Source: Hyphomicrobiaceae bacterium
GTDB taxonomy: Bacteria; Pseudomonadota; Alphaproteobacteria; Rhizobiales; Hyphomicrobiaceae
NCBI GenBank assembly: GCA_022842785.1
Contig: JALHOW010000002.1
Coordinates: forward strand, 1-64,000
Reading direction: 5' to 3'
Length of the DNA stretch: 64,000 bases
Position 1 is the first letter of the stretch. Each line of letters opens with the position of its first letter. Positions 27,862 to 36,935 of this stretch are shown one piece after another. The translations under genes and the position numbers were made by a program. The notes beneath the pieces were generated by a model, which made no database searches, was not told the DNA's origin, and saw nothing but the letters and a program-made list of their open reading frames with translations.

Positions 27862-29427
27862 TCACGCCGCCGCGGGGCGCGCCGCGCCGGCTGGAGCTGC
27901 CTTCTTCTTGTTGGGATTCTTCATGAACAGCAGCGCCGGCATACAGATCAGAATGACCGCCGTGATGAGCTGATAGTCGGCGATGTAGGCGAGCAGCTTC
28001 GCCTGCTGCGTCACCGTCCGCTCGATGGCGGCGAGCCCGACGGGGTCGGTCAGGCTCCAGGGTGCGGGCAATGTGATGTGACGCATCACATCGTTGTCGG
28101 GCCGGATATATTGCGCGAGCGTCTCGTGATAGCTCTGGCTCGAGCGCACGAGATAGCTCGAGAAGAGCGCCACGCCGAGACTGCGGCCGATGTTGTTGAC
28201 CAGCGAATAGAACGACGTACCGGCATCGCGCAACTCGGGCTTCAGCGTCACGAAGGCAACTGAGTTCAGCGGCACCATGAAGGCGCCGAAAGCCAGGCCC
28301 TGAATGAAGTTGTTGATGACGAACGCCGTCATGTCGATGTCTTCGGTGAACGTCGAGAGCTGCCACATGGTGGCGGCCATCGTGAGCATGGCGGCAAAGA
28401 TCAGCTTGCGCGGATCCATGTACGGCAGCAGATAGCCGACGAGGAACGAGGCGAGCATGGTGCCGGCCCCGCGCGGCGCCATGGCATAGCCGCTCAGCAG
28501 CGGCGGATAGCCGCCGATGTCCTGGACAAAGGGCGGCATGATCACGAGGCTGCCGAAGATGAGTACGCCGAAGAGTGTGCGCAGCACCGTCCCCGCGAGA
28601 TAGTCCCGATCCTTGAAGAGTGCCGGCTCGATGAAAGGTGTGCTCGTCGTAAAGACGTTGACGATGAACAGCCAGAGGGACGCGAAACCTACGAGCGCCA
28701 GCGCAACCATCATCGGCGAGTCAAACCAGTCATAGCGCTCGCCACGATCCAGGATGAACTGGAGGCACGCGATGGCGATGCCGAGCGTCAGAAAGCCGTA
28801 GTAGTTGAACTTACGGAACGTGCGCACGCCCGTGCGCGGTACAAGGAAAGCCGTCATCAGGAAGGCGACGATGCCGATCGGCAGGTTGATGTAGAACGCC
28901 CACCGCCACGTCAGATATTCGGTGACGTAGCCGCCGATGGTCGGCCCGAAGACCGGCCCGAACATCATGCCGACGCCCCACCACGCCATGGCAATGCCGA
29001 GCTTCTCGCGCGGGTAGATCGTGAGCAAGGACGACATGCCGAGCGGCAGCAGAGCCGAGCCGAAGAAGCCCTGTACGGCGCGCCAGATCAGGATCTCGGT
29101 GAGCGATGTCGACATGCCGGCGAGCATGGCGCTGCTCGTGAACCCACAGATGCAAATGAGGATCAACCGCTTGCGGCCGAACATGCCGCCGAGTACGCCC
29201 CAGACCGGCGTGAAGACGGTGAGCGTGATCAGATAGGTGGTGATCACCCAGGCAATCTGATCCTGCGTCGCCGATAGTTCACCCTGCATGTGGCGCAGCG
29301 CGATCGATACCGTCGCCGTATCGAACACCTGCACGAGTGGCCCGAGAATGAGCGCGACGGTGATCAGCAGAAGGCGGACACCGCCGTAGGCAGGAGGAAC
29401 ACCTGCGGGCGACGCCGTAGTGCTCAT
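27862..29427 (-). CDS. DHA2 family multidrug efflux MFS permease (EmrB/QacA type)
   Basis: Inner-membrane proton-driven drug exporter of 521 residues with 14 predicted helices. Motif A (GVLGGMFGRKRLIL), the antiporter motif C (WWGVGMMFGPVFGPTIGG) and WRWAFYINLPIGI mark the DHA2 family. The C-terminus is Ala/Lys-rich. Its ATG overlaps the stop of the adaptor gene upstream (ATGA), giving a coupled emrA-emrB pair under a MarR gene. The outer-membrane partner is not in this window. Confidence 0.95.
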   Translation of the reverse strand: MSTTASPAGVPPAYGGVRLLLITVALILGPLVQVFDTATVSIALRHMQGELSATQDQIAWVITTYLITLTVFTPVWGVLGGMFGRKRLILICICGFTSSAMLAGMSTSLTEILIWRAVQGFFGSALLPLGMSSLLTIYPREKLGIAMAWWGVGMMFGPVFGPTIGGYVTEYLTWRWAFYINLPIGIVAFLMTAFLVPRTGVRTFRKFNYYGFLTLGIAIACLQFILDRGERYDWFDSPMMVALALVGFASLWLFIVNVFTTSTPFIEPALFKDRDYLAGTVLRTLFGVLIFGSLVIMPPFVQDIGGYPPLLSGYAMAPRGAGTMLASFLVGYLLPYMDPRKLIFAAMLTMAATMWQLSTFTEDIDMTAFVINNFIQGLAFGAFMVPLNSVAFVTLKPELRDAGTSFYSLVNNIGRSLGVALFSSYLVRSSQSYHETLAQYIRPDNDVMRHITLPAPWSLTDPVGLAAIERTVTQQAKLLAYIADYQLITAVILICMPALLFMKNPNKKKAAPAGAARPAAA

Positions 29428-30623
29428 CGTTGCTTGACCGGCGGTTTACCGGCCGGCGGTGCGGCTTCGGCATCCGACACGGTATCGGCCCAGTTCAGCA
29501 GACCTTGTGCCCACGACGGGCCGGACCGGCGGTGCTCCGTGTCGATCTGCACAACGACACTCATGCCGGCGCGCATGGTGGGAGCATCTGCGGCGTCGAT
29601 ACGCAGCCGCACGGGCAGTCGCTGGACGACCTTGACCCAGTTGCCCGTCGCGTTTTGCGGCGGCAGCAGCGCGAACTCAGACCCTGTTGCCGGACTGATG
29701 CTCGTGACGAGCGCCGTCAGCGGCTTGCCGGGATACATATCGACGCGAATGGTCGCGCGCTGGCCCGCCTTGACGTTCGTGAGGTCAGTCTCCTTGAAAT
29801 TGGCCTGAACCCACACGTTCTCCGTGCCAACCAGACTGAACACGACATGCCCCGCGTTGACGTACTCGCCGGGCTGCAGGTCGAAGTTCGTCACGATGCC
29901 GGCGACCGGCGCTTTCACTTCGGTGCGCGCGAGGTCGAGCGCGGCACGGTCACGCGCGGCACGCGCCTCTCGTACCGCCGGCAGCCCGTCCATCGCCTGC
30001 TCGCGATCACCGCCGAGACGCGCACGCACTTCGGCGATCTCCTGCTCCGCAATCAGGATCTGGTCGCGCGCATTACGAAGTCCGCGCTCCGCCAGATCCA
30101 TGCCGGAACGCGAGACGACGCCGGTCTTGGTCAGTGACTCCTGGCGCTCATAGTGTTGCTGGTGGAATGTCAGGTCGCCTTCCGCAAGCTTCAGGCGCGC
30201 CGTCTTCTGGTCGTAGAGCGCGCGCACGGACCGCGCGTCCTGGATTGCGGCCGCGAGTAGCGCCTCGGTGCGCTCGAGCGCGATCTTGAAGGGCTGCGGG
30301 TCGATGCGGAAGAGCAGCGTGCCACGAGCGACCTCCTGGTCGGCGTCCACGAACACTTCGACGACGCGGCCGTCGATATCGGCGCTGACGGCGATCTTGT
30401 CGGCTTTGACGTAGGCATTGTCGGTCGAAACATACCGGCCGCTGGCAAAATAGAGGTATCCGCCCACGAGCAGCGCCGCGAGCGGCCCGAGCAGCGCAAT
30501 GGCGAGGATCGACAGCGAGCGGCGCGAGGTCGACTTGAACCGTGCACCTAGAACGCGCACGGTACTGGTCCCGCCGGACTTTCCGGCCGGGTCGCGTTCC
30601 ACCTCTGTCGCGCTCTTCTGCAT
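29424..30623 (-). CDS. HlyD/EmrA family periplasmic adaptor subunit
   Basis: Membrane-fusion protein of 399 residues that links the permease to an outer-membrane channel. One N-terminal membrane helix (about 38-60) is followed by the lipoyl half-motif YVSTDNAYVKADKIAVSADI, a long coiled coil (about 105-205), and the second lipoyl and beta-barrel region VKAPVAGIVTNFDLQPGEYV and ETDLTNVKAGQRATIRVDMYP (shortened). The start lies nine bases after the marR stop, so the three genes form one operon. Confidence 0.95.
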   Translation of the reverse strand: MQKSATEVERDPAGKSGGTSTVRVLGARFKSTSRRSLSILAIALLGPLAALLVGGYLYFASGRYVSTDNAYVKADKIAVSADIDGRVVEVFVDADQEVARGTLLFRIDPQPFKIALERTEALLAAAIQDARSVRALYDQKTARLKLAEGDLTFHQQHYERQESLTKTGVVSRSGMDLAERGLRNARDQILIAEQEIAEVRARLGGDREQAMDGLPAVREARAARDRAALDLARTEVKAPVAGIVTNFDLQPGEYVNAGHVVFSLVGTENVWVQANFKETDLTNVKAGQRATIRVDMYPGKPLTALVTSISPATGSEFALLPPQNATGNWVKVVQRLPVRLRIDAADAPTMRAGMSVVVQIDTEHRRSGPSWAQGLLNWADTVSDAEAAPPAGKPPVKQR

Positions 30624-30632
30624 GGGCGCGCC

Positions 30633-31115
30633 TCAGTCCTCATTCCCGGATGCGGTGGCGTCCTCGGACTTGGTCGCGTCGAGGGCGGTCAGATTGCCTT
30701 TGATCTTGAGCAGCGTGTCGATGAGCGCCTCGGCCTCCTCGGGCGGTATGCCCTGAAGCACTTCCCTACGATTGACGGTGGAGATCGTGCGGAGCTTGTC
30801 GAGGACCGGCTGCGCCTCGGGCTTGAGGAAGAGGCGCCAGGCGCGACGGTCCTTCGGATCGGGGCGGCGCTCGACGAAGTTCTTCTCGACCAGGCGATCG
30901 ATATGGCGGCCGAGCGTCATCGGCTCGATTTCCAGGATCTCGGCCAGGGCGGCCTGATTGATGCCCTCGCGGCGGCGCAGCTGGCCCATGACCCGCCATT
31001 GCGCGCGTGTAAGGCCTATTTCCCGTGCCCGCGCATCGAAGCGGCGGCGCATGAGGCGGGACACATCACCCAGGACGAAGCCCAGGGAGCGAGTGAGAAA
31101 AGGATCGGCTGTCAT
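30633..31115 (-). CDS. MarR family transcriptional regulator
   Basis: Winged-helix repressor of 160 residues from the ATG at 31115. A TTG seven codons upstream would extend it but overlaps the promoter-like palindrome. The HTH segment INQAALAEILEIEPMTLGRHI and the wing FVERRPDPKDRRAWRLFL are typical. It is the first gene of the marR-emrA-emrB operon, so it probably represses its own efflux system and responds to a toxic ligand. The palindrome at 31137-31151 is its likely operator. Confidence 0.92.
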   Translation of the reverse strand: MTADPFLTRSLGFVLGDVSRLMRRRFDARAREIGLTRAQWRVMGQLRRREGINQAALAEILEIEPMTLGRHIDRLVEKNFVERRPDPKDRRAWRLFLKPEAQPVLDKLRTISTVNRREVLQGIPPEEAEALIDTLLKIKGNLTALDATKSEDATASGNED

Positions 31116-31136
31116 GAAACGGTAAAATATATGCAA

Positions 31137-31151
31137 GGCTTATTATAAGCC
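31137..31151 (-). promoter_or_regulatory. Palindromic MarR operator containing the -10 box
   Basis: GGCTTATAATAAGCC on the minus strand is a perfect 7+1+7 palindrome 21 bp upstream of the marR ATG at 31115. It contains a consensus -10 element TATAAT. Binding of the MarR dimer here would occlude RNA polymerase directly. No good -35 box stands 17 bp upstream, which suggests a weak or activated promoter. Confidence 0.7.
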
Positions 31152-31233
31152 AGCATACACTCTTCGATCCGAGAATTGCAGTTAATGCATAGCGAACGCC
31201 CGGGAAGGCGCCGATTCGCCCCGCCTGACGGCC

Positions 31234-31965
31234 TCAGCCGTCCTCGAACTCGGCCTCGTTGTTGGCGGGCGCCAGCGCCCCCCGGGTCCACGTCGAGGGC
31301 CGCTTGAGGAAGTCGTGCAGCGTCTTGCCACGCTCGGACTTGAAGGGCTCCTGCGTGATCGAGAAGCCCTCCATGCGGTCGAGACGGAAAGTGCGGAAGT
31401 CGGTCCTGAGCTCGCACCATGCCGCCATGACCCAGACCGGCCCGAAGAATGCGAGCGACAGCGGCCGCACGGTCCGCTCACTCCCCTGGCGCAGGACATC
31501 CGTATAGCGGAAACGGATCTTGAGCCGGCTTCGCACCGCACGGCGCAACTCCGCGAGATCAAAGGAAATTGGCGCCATGTAGTGCGCGCAGGGAGCCATC
31601 AAAGCCGTATTGGCCATGTACACTTTGAGCTGATCGGGAATGACCGCCTCGATCTTGGCGATCGCGTCCGTCGCCGCTTCGGCAAGCTCGGCATCCGCCC
31701 AGCTTTCGACGATGCGCGCACCAAGCACCAGCGCTTCGATCTCCTGCTCCTTGAACATCAGCGGCGGCAAGTCAAATCCCGCCTTCAGCACGTAGCCGAC
31801 GCCGGCCTCGCCCTCGATCGGCACCCCGCTCGAGATGAGATCGCGGACGTCCCGGTAAATCGTGCGCTCCGACACTTCGAGCGATTCGCTGAGCTCGCGC
31901 GCCCTGACCGTCGGCTTGCGCCGCATGTGCTGGATGATTTCGAAAAGGCGATCGGCTCGGCGCAT
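31234..31965 (-). CDS. YafY-type HTH and WYL domain transcriptional regulator
   Basis: A 243-residue regulator with an N-terminal HTH_11 (ADRLFEIIQHMRRKPTVRARELSESLEVSERTIYRDVRDL in two parts: ADRLFEIIQHMRRKPTVRA and LEVSERTIYRDVRDLISSG). A central linker leads to a C-terminal WYL ligand-sensing domain with WVMAAWCELRTDFRTFRLDRM. Regulators of this group usually sit beside VOC or DUF genes they control. Here it faces DUF1127 and VOC genes across a 200-bp gap holding two identical-pattern palindromes (32033-32083). Confidence 0.92.
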   Translation of the reverse strand: MRRADRLFEIIQHMRRKPTVRARELSESLEVSERTIYRDVRDLISSGVPIEGEAGVGYVLKAGFDLPPLMFKEQEIEALVLGARIVESWADAELAEAATDAIAKIEAVIPDQLKVYMANTALMAPCAHYMAPISFDLAELRRAVRSRLKIRFRYTDVLRQGSERTVRPLSLAFFGPVWVMAAWCELRTDFRTFRLDRMEGFSITQEPFKSERGKTLHDFLKRPSTWTRGALAPANNEAEFEDG

Positions 31966-32032
31966 GGCGCGTCTCCGGCGGCGGTAGTGGGTCGGGACTT
32001 TTCCCCCATCCGCTCCCTCTACCGCAAGCCTC

Positions 32033-32083
32033 CTGACAGCACCCTGTCAGGAGCCTCCATACCTGCTGACACAAGGCTGTCAG
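32033..32083. promoter_or_regulatory. Two CTGACA-N6-TGTCAG operator sites
   Basis: CTGACA-GCACCC-TGTCAG (32033-32050) and CTGACA-CAAGGC-TGTCAG (32066-32083) are perfect inverted repeats with equal spacing, centred 33 bp apart (about three helical turns). They lie between the divergent WYL regulator gene (start 31965) and the DUF1127 gene (start 32166). The first has one extra matching base pair on each side. They are very likely the binding sites of the WYL regulator. Confidence 0.8.
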
Positions 32084-32165
32084 GGGCACTCAGGCATTGT
32101 CCGCTTGTCGCCGGCGAAAAATCCCCGGCGGACTAACAAAACAAACATAGCCCAGGAGATCGATC

Positions 32166-32447
32166 ATGATGCAAGCTGTGCTGACACAGGCCCTGAGCAG
32201 GGCCGAGGAGCAGACTCCGACATCCCTCGCCGCGCGGATCGCCGGTTGGGGTTGGCGGAAGTGGACGGCCCGCCAGGAGCGCCGCCGGTACCGGTTGACG
32301 GTGCGGGCGCTCTCAGTCCTCGACGACCGGTCACTTCACGATATCGGCCTCGAGCGCAGTGAGATCACATCCTACGCGTCGCGGGGCGGTGAGGACCGCC
32401 ACCCGGCCCGGCGGCACGTGCCCCTGTACATGTCATCCATGTACTGA
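32166..32447 (+). CDS. DUF1127 domain-containing protein
   Basis: A 93-residue basic protein. The DUF1127 motif occupies about residues 33-68: WTARQERRRYRLTVRALSVL followed by DDRSLHDIGLERSEI. Short DUF1127 proteins in Agrobacterium and Rhodobacter bind RNA and affect sRNA and phosphate or carbon metabolism. AGGAGA lies six bases before the first of two adjacent ATGs. It is the first gene downstream of the WYL operators and 110 bp before the VOC gene. Confidence 0.85.
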   Translation: MMQAVLTQALSRAEEQTPTSLAARIAGWGWRKWTARQERRRYRLTVRALSVLDDRSLHDIGLERSEITSYASRGGEDRHPARRHVPLYMSSMY

Positions 32448-32557
32448 GGCCCGAGCCCAGGCCGCGCGCCAGTCTTTGGCCCTTTCCCTGGCGCGCGGCC
32501 GGGGCCAACTCGACCAGGACAGCATCAAGAACGCACCATTCAGAGGGAGGAATTACG

Positions 32558-32935
32558 ATGATCAATCACATCTCGATCGGCAGCGCCGATCTCGCCAAGG
32601 CCCGCAAATTCTACGACGCAGCCCTGAAGCCTCTCGGCTATAGCTGCCTCACGAAGGACGACACGAGTGCCGGTTATGGCGACGCCGACGCCCGGTTTTG
32701 GGTGCTGAAATCGGCCCGCCCGGTTGCACCGAATGCCGAATCGGGCCTGCATCTGTGCTTCGATGCGCCGACACGCAAAAGCGTCGACGCTTTCTACAAG
32801 GCCGCGCTCGCCGCTGGCGGCAAGGACAATGGCAAGCCCGGCGTGCGCGAGAACTACGGGCCAACCTATTACGCCGCGTTCGTCATCGACCCCGATGGCT
32901 ATCGCGTCGAAGCCTACTGCGGCGGCGCCGCGTAG
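32558..32935 (+). CDS. VOC family protein (glyoxalase/bleomycin resistance-like)
   Basis: A 125-residue single VOC module. It has the typical start INHISIGSADLAKARKFYDAALKPLG (metal-ligand His and the paired-beta fold), FWVLKSARPV, LHLCFDAPTRKSVDAFYKAAL and the closing YYAAFVIDPDGYRVEAYC with the ligand Glu. A GGAGG ribosome site precedes the ATG. Genes like this are the usual targets of YafY/WYL regulators. The substrate is unknown. Confidence 0.92.
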   Translation: MINHISIGSADLAKARKFYDAALKPLGYSCLTKDDTSAGYGDADARFWVLKSARPVAPNAESGLHLCFDAPTRKSVDAFYKAALAAGGKDNGKPGVRENYGPTYYAAFVIDPDGYRVEAYCGGAA

Positions 32936-32966
32936 GACCTGAGGCCTCAACGCAGGAGTTGAGATC

Positions 32967-33548
32967 ATGAGCCGCGATACGAACCAAGCCGACGAGCGCT
33001 ATCTCCTTTTCCCAACTGCGTTCGGAACGTGCGGTATCGCGTGGCGTGAAGGTGGACTGACGCGTCTGCAGCTTCCCGAGCGCGACGTGTCAGCCACCGA
33101 GCGCCGTCTCGCTCTGCGCGCCACTGCGGCCGAGCCAGACGAGGAGCCGCCCTGGGTTCAGTGGGCCATCGTCGCACTGCAAAGGTACTTTGCGGGCCGC
33201 ACCGTGGATTTCAACGGCATCCTTGTCGATCTCGAACGCTGCAGCCCCTTTCATCAGCGCATCTATGCGGCGCTCCGCGAGATCACCTGGGGCCGGACAA
33301 CCACATATGGCGCCCTTGCAGCGGACGTCGGTTCCCCTGACGCCGCTCGCGCCATCGGCCAGGCTATGGGCCGCAATCCCGTGCCGATCATCATTCCCTG
33401 CCATCGCGTGCTCGCGAGCGGCGGTCGCATCGGCGGCTTCTCCGCCCCCGGTGGCGCGACAACGAAGGAACGACTGCTGGAGCTTGAGGGCGTGAAGCGC
33501 TCGACGATACCGCCGCTATTGGCACTTCTCGAGCAGCCGCGTACCTAG
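32967..33548 (+). CDS. ogt: Methylated-DNA-[protein]-cysteine S-methyltransferase
   Basis: Suicide DNA repair protein that removes alkyl groups from O6-alkylguanine onto its own cysteine. The 193 residues contain the active-site PVPIIIPCHRVLASGG, the winged-helix ITWGRTTTYGALAADVGSPDAARAIGQAMGRNP (in parts: WGRTTTYGALA, ARAIGQAMGRNP) and the N-terminal Ada-like domain. It is the short, stand-alone form without the AdaA regulatory domain. It lies 31 bases after the VOC gene. Confidence 0.92.
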   Translation: MSRDTNQADERYLLFPTAFGTCGIAWREGGLTRLQLPERDVSATERRLALRATAAEPDEEPPWVQWAIVALQRYFAGRTVDFNGILVDLERCSPFHQRIYAALREITWGRTTTYGALAADVGSPDAARAIGQAMGRNPVPIIIPCHRVLASGGRIGGFSAPGGATTKERLLELEGVKRSTIPPLLALLEQPRT

Positions 33549-33577
33549 AAGGGAACGCAGCTCGGGGAGGCTCCAGG

Positions 33578-34048
33578 GTGCCCGCATTCAGGCCAGATCA
33601 GTTCGTCGTTGAATTGGACGAGGACGCCGGCGGCGGTTGTGGCCCGAAACACAGCGCGTGGATCAGCGAGGCGGGTGGCCTCACACAGTTCGGCGCGCTC
33701 ATCGAGACGCTGCCGCCCGGCTCACGCTCATCCATCAAGCACTGGCACAGCGCCGAGGACGAGATGATCTACGTTCTCGAGGGTGAGGTCACGCTCATCG
33801 AAGGCAACACGGAAAGCATTCTACGCCCGGGCGACGCGGCGACCTTCAAGGCCGGAGCACCTGTCGGCCACTACCTGGAGAACCGGAGCGCCGCGCCGAC
33901 ACGCTGTCTGACGGTCGGCACACGGGCGCCAATCGACACGATCACCTGTCCGGATCACGGTCGCGTCTGTTACCGTGATCGCTCGCTGCCGGATGACATC
34001 TGGACCGATACGGCGGGCAAGCCGGCAGGTAATCCGTATCGAGGATAG
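33578..34048 (+). CDS. Cupin domain-containing protein
   Basis: A 156-residue single-domain cupin starting at a GTG preceded by GGGGAGG. Cupin motif 1 is seen as RSSIKHWHSAEDEMIYVLEGE (His-x-His, Glu) and motif 2 as LRPGDAATFKAGAPVGHYLEN, so the metal site is intact. It likely binds a metal and a small acid or sugar; nothing specifies which. It is in line with the genes before it and may be part of the same transcript. Confidence 0.88.
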   Translation: MPAFRPDQFVVELDEDAGGGCGPKHSAWISEAGGLTQFGALIETLPPGSRSSIKHWHSAEDEMIYVLEGEVTLIEGNTESILRPGDAATFKAGAPVGHYLENRSAAPTRCLTVGTRAPIDTITCPDHGRVCYRDRSLPDDIWTDTAGKPAGNPYRG

Positions 34049-34147
34049 GCGCTACCGCACGTCCTCGGCCTGGAGTTTGCCCTAGCCGCGCGGTATGGTT
34101 TCACGAGATCTACGCGAATTCGATTGAGCGGCTCGATAGAGGCGCGC

Positions 34148-34954
34148 ATGATCGACAAAGCTCAGCACGATGCTTGGCAGGCGGGCGACAGCTACGACCA
34201 GTACATGGGCCGCTGGAGTCGCCAGATTGCGTCCCCCTTCCTCGAATGGCTCGACGCGCCGCGCGCCAAGGCGTGGCTGGATGTCGGTTGCGGAACTGGC
34301 GCGCTGACAGGCGCCATCATCGCTGGCTGCGCACCCGCGAGCGTCGTGTCCGTCGATCCATCCCAAGGCTTTCTCGACAAGGCGCGCATCAATGTTCCTG
34401 ATGGCCGCGCCGATTTCCGCATCGGCGACGCACAAATTCTTCCCGTTGATACCGCATCCGTCGACGTCGTTGTCTCCGGCCTTGTCCTCAACTTCGTGCC
34501 CGATCGGGTGAAGGCTCTCACCGAAATGCAGCGCGTGGCGCGGCCCGGCGCACGCATCGGCTTCTATGTCTGGGATTATCCGGGTGGCGGCGTCGAGTTC
34601 ATGCGCGCCTTCTGGAATGCCGCAACGCGCCTCGACACGAATGCCCTGACCCTGACCGAGGATCGACGCTTTCCCTTCTGCACACCCGAGGCCTTGCGCG
34701 ACATGGCGCGTGACGCCGGCCTTGCGTCGATCGCGATCACGAAGATCGAGAGGCCGTCCGTCTTCAAGGATTTCGACGACTACTGGCATCCCTTCACGCT
34801 CGGCGCGGGACCGGCACCGGGCTACAGCAAGAGCCTGCCTGTGGATGCACGCGAGCGGCTGCGCGCCGAGCTTGCCGAGACACTTCCCCGCAAGCCCGAT
34901 GGCTCCATCCATTTCATGACGCGCGCTTGGGCGATGCAGGCGGAGGTGGGCTGA
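34148..34954 (+). CDS. Class I SAM-dependent methyltransferase
   Basis: A 268-residue methyltransferase. The SAM-binding motif I is AWLDVGCGTGALTGAII; the Asp of motif II is in VSVDPSQGFLDKA; then GDAQILPVDTASVDVVVSGL, the Methyltransf_11 pattern. A GAGG site six bases upstream favours the ATG at 34148 over a TTG eight codons earlier. The substrate is not predictable; the size and YDQYMGRWSR start resemble small-molecule methyltransferases. Confidence 0.9.
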   Translation: MIDKAQHDAWQAGDSYDQYMGRWSRQIASPFLEWLDAPRAKAWLDVGCGTGALTGAIIAGCAPASVVSVDPSQGFLDKARINVPDGRADFRIGDAQILPVDTASVDVVVSGLVLNFVPDRVKALTEMQRVARPGARIGFYVWDYPGGGVEFMRAFWNAATRLDTNALTLTEDRRFPFCTPEALRDMARDAGLASIAITKIERPSVFKDFDDYWHPFTLGAGPAPGYSKSLPVDARERLRAELAETLPRKPDGSIHFMTRAWAMQAEVG

Positions 34955-34966
34955 GCGTGACAAAGC

Positions 34967-35566
34967 TTATTGAGGGCACGCGGCAAAGGCCTCTCGCATC
35001 TCGCAGGCAACGTGCAGTCGCGCGAGGCTTGCGTACGGGCCTGCTTTCAACGCGTCAGGCTCAACGCGATTGACATAAGCATAAGCACAGGCTGTGGTAA
35101 TTTCGCTCTGGCTCAACGGCCCATGATCAGCCAATGACAAGCTGAAGCTCTCTAGCTGCAGCAGCGCCGCATCCAACTGCTCTCTACTGCGCTCGCGCCA
35201 GGCATCATGCACCAGATGCGCGGGGCGCCGCCGTTCGTAGTTGATGGCAATTGCTTTGTCGCAAGCTGCCGTTGCTATCGCCAGGACCTTCAAGCATCGC
35301 CGCCGGTCTGCGCCTTTGGGCGGGATGAGCGCGCGTTCGGCACCTACAACCTCGTCAAGATGGTCAAGAATGGCCGCGCTGTCGATCAACACGTCGCCAT
35401 CATCGAGCACAAGAGCCGGCATCCGTCCGATCGGGCTGAACTTCCGTAGCTCATTGGCCTGCGAGAACGGCGAAAGCGGCAGATGCTCGAATGGCAGGCG
35501 CAGCACATGAAGCGATACACCAATACGCCGGACATACGGCGAATCGTACCGCCCAATGAGCTTCAT
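34967..35566 (-). CDS. Glutathione S-transferase family protein, coupled to a P450
   Basis: A 199-residue GST. The thioredoxin-like domain begins [19 protein letters not shown], with the GSH-binding RMPALVLDDGDVLIDSAAIL (cis-Pro, then Asp-Ser), and an all-helical C-domain follows. The SPYVRR segment replaces the catalytic Ser/Cys region with Ser9. Its ATG overlaps the P450 stop codon (ATGA), so the two are translated together and may act on the same compound. Confidence 0.9.
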   Translation of the reverse strand: MKLIGRYDSPYVRRIGVSLHVLRLPFEHLPLSPFSQANELRKFSPIGRMPALVLDDGDVLIDSAAILDHLDEVVGAERALIPPKGADRRRCLKVLAIATAACDKAIAINYERRRPAHLVHDAWRERSREQLDAALLQLESFSLSLADHGPLSQSEITTACAYAYVNRVEPDALKAGPYASLARLHVACEMREAFAACPQ

Positions 35567-36774
35567 CGCCCCGTCCTCACCGGCAGCGACTTCAGTCCGC
35601 GCATGACGAGGCTGTCGAGCCAGACGGGCGGCGATGAACCGGGCGCCATATTCGGGAAACGCTCGATGAGCTGCGGGATCGCGATGCGCGCTTCGAGCCG
35701 CGCAAGCTGTGCGCCGAGGCAGAAATGTGCGCCCTGCCCGAAGGTCAGATGGCGGTTCGGCTGACGCGCGAGATCCACCGTGTCAGGATCGTGGAACTGG
35801 CTCCGATCGCGATTGGCCGCATTGATGATCGCGAAGAGGCGGTCACCCTCCTTGAGCGTGACGCCGCGCACCTCATGCGTCTTGCGCACGACGCGGCCCA
35901 TGGCATTGGTCGGCGCCTCCGTGCGCAGGAATTCCTCGACGGCCGTCGAGATCATGTCCGGATTGGCGGCAAGACGCGCGCGCTGATCGGGATTGCGCAT
36001 CATGGTCAGCGTCGCCGTGCTGAGCAGGTTCGTCGTCGTCTCGTGGCCGGCGAACAGCAGCAGCATGGCTGTCGCAACAAGCTCGTCCTCGCTCAAGCGA
36101 TCCTGCTCGTCGCGCGCTGCGATCAACAGACTCAGGAGATCATTGCCCGGATCGGTGCGGCGTTTCTCGATCTCCTCGCGGAAGAGGGCGGCCATGCCCA
36201 CGGCGCCGCGCCGCGCGCGCTCGTACTTGTCGGGCGTCGCGCGCGCCGTACCGATGAACAGCATGATGTCGTCAGACCAGCCCTTCACATCGTAGAGACG
36301 CTCCTCGGGCACGCCCATCATCGCCATGATGACGAGCGCGGGCAGTGGCATGGTGAAATCGGCGACGAGATCGGCCTCGTCCTTCTCCGCGAGCTTGTCG
36401 AGCTGGCGCGCTATGATCTCCTCGATGAGCGGCGTGAAGCCGAGGATCGTCCGGGGCAGGAAGGCCTTTGCCACAAGCCCGCGAAGGCGCGTGTGCGCCG
36501 GCGGATCGCGGAACACGATCCACAAGTTCAGATAGCGCATCATCTCGGCAAGCAGGCTCTGCGTCTGCTCAGGGAGCGCCGCATAGAAGGGCGTGAGCCG
36601 GTCCGGGCTCATGGACGGCCCCGAAAGCGCCGCCGCCACATCCTCATAGCGCGTCAGGATCCAGCATCTCAGCCCCGGGTGCCAGTGCACGGGATCCTCC
36701 TCGCGCAGACGCGCATAGGCCGGATAGGGATCGGCGCGCACGATCGGGTGGGCGGGATCGTAGATCATGGTCAT
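35563..36774 (-). CDS. Cytochrome P450
   Basis: A soluble bacterial class I P450 of 403 residues from the ATG at 36774. The heme-binding loop is [20 protein letters not shown] with the thiolate Cys. The I-helix oxygen-activation motif is [12 protein letters not shown], and the K-helix ExxR lies in EEFLRTEAP. The N-terminus lacks a membrane anchor. No ferredoxin or ferredoxin reductase gene is nearby, so electrons must come from elsewhere. It is followed by a coupled GST gene and is divergent from the E1 dehydrogenase gene. The substrate is unknown. Confidence 0.95.
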   Translation of the reverse strand: MTMIYDPAHPIVRADPYPAYARLREEDPVHWHPGLRCWILTRYEDVAAALSGPSMSPDRLTPFYAALPEQTQSLLAEMMRYLNLWIVFRDPPAHTRLRGLVAKAFLPRTILGFTPLIEEIIARQLDKLAEKDEADLVADFTMPLPALVIMAMMGVPEERLYDVKGWSDDIMLFIGTARATPDKYERARRGAVGMAALFREEIEKRRTDPGNDLLSLLIAARDEQDRLSEDELVATAMLLLFAGHETTTNLLSTATLTMMRNPDQRARLAANPDMISTAVEEFLRTEAPTNAMGRVVRKTHEVRGVTLKEGDRLFAIINAANRDRSQFHDPDTVDLARQPNRHLTFGQGAHFCLGAQLARLEARIAIPQLIERFPNMAPGSSPPVWLDSLVMRGLKSLPVRTGR

Positions 36775-36935
36775 GGCTGGCCGTTTCCTCGCAGCATATT
36801 TGTTGCCGAGATCATACAGGGTTCGGCGGACCGCGGGAGGCGCGATCGTGCATCGCGCCAATGCGGCTTCCCAAATCGGCCTCATCGGCTACGATCGTCT
36901 CAACAAAAAAGCCGCCATTGCCGGGAGGATTGCCC

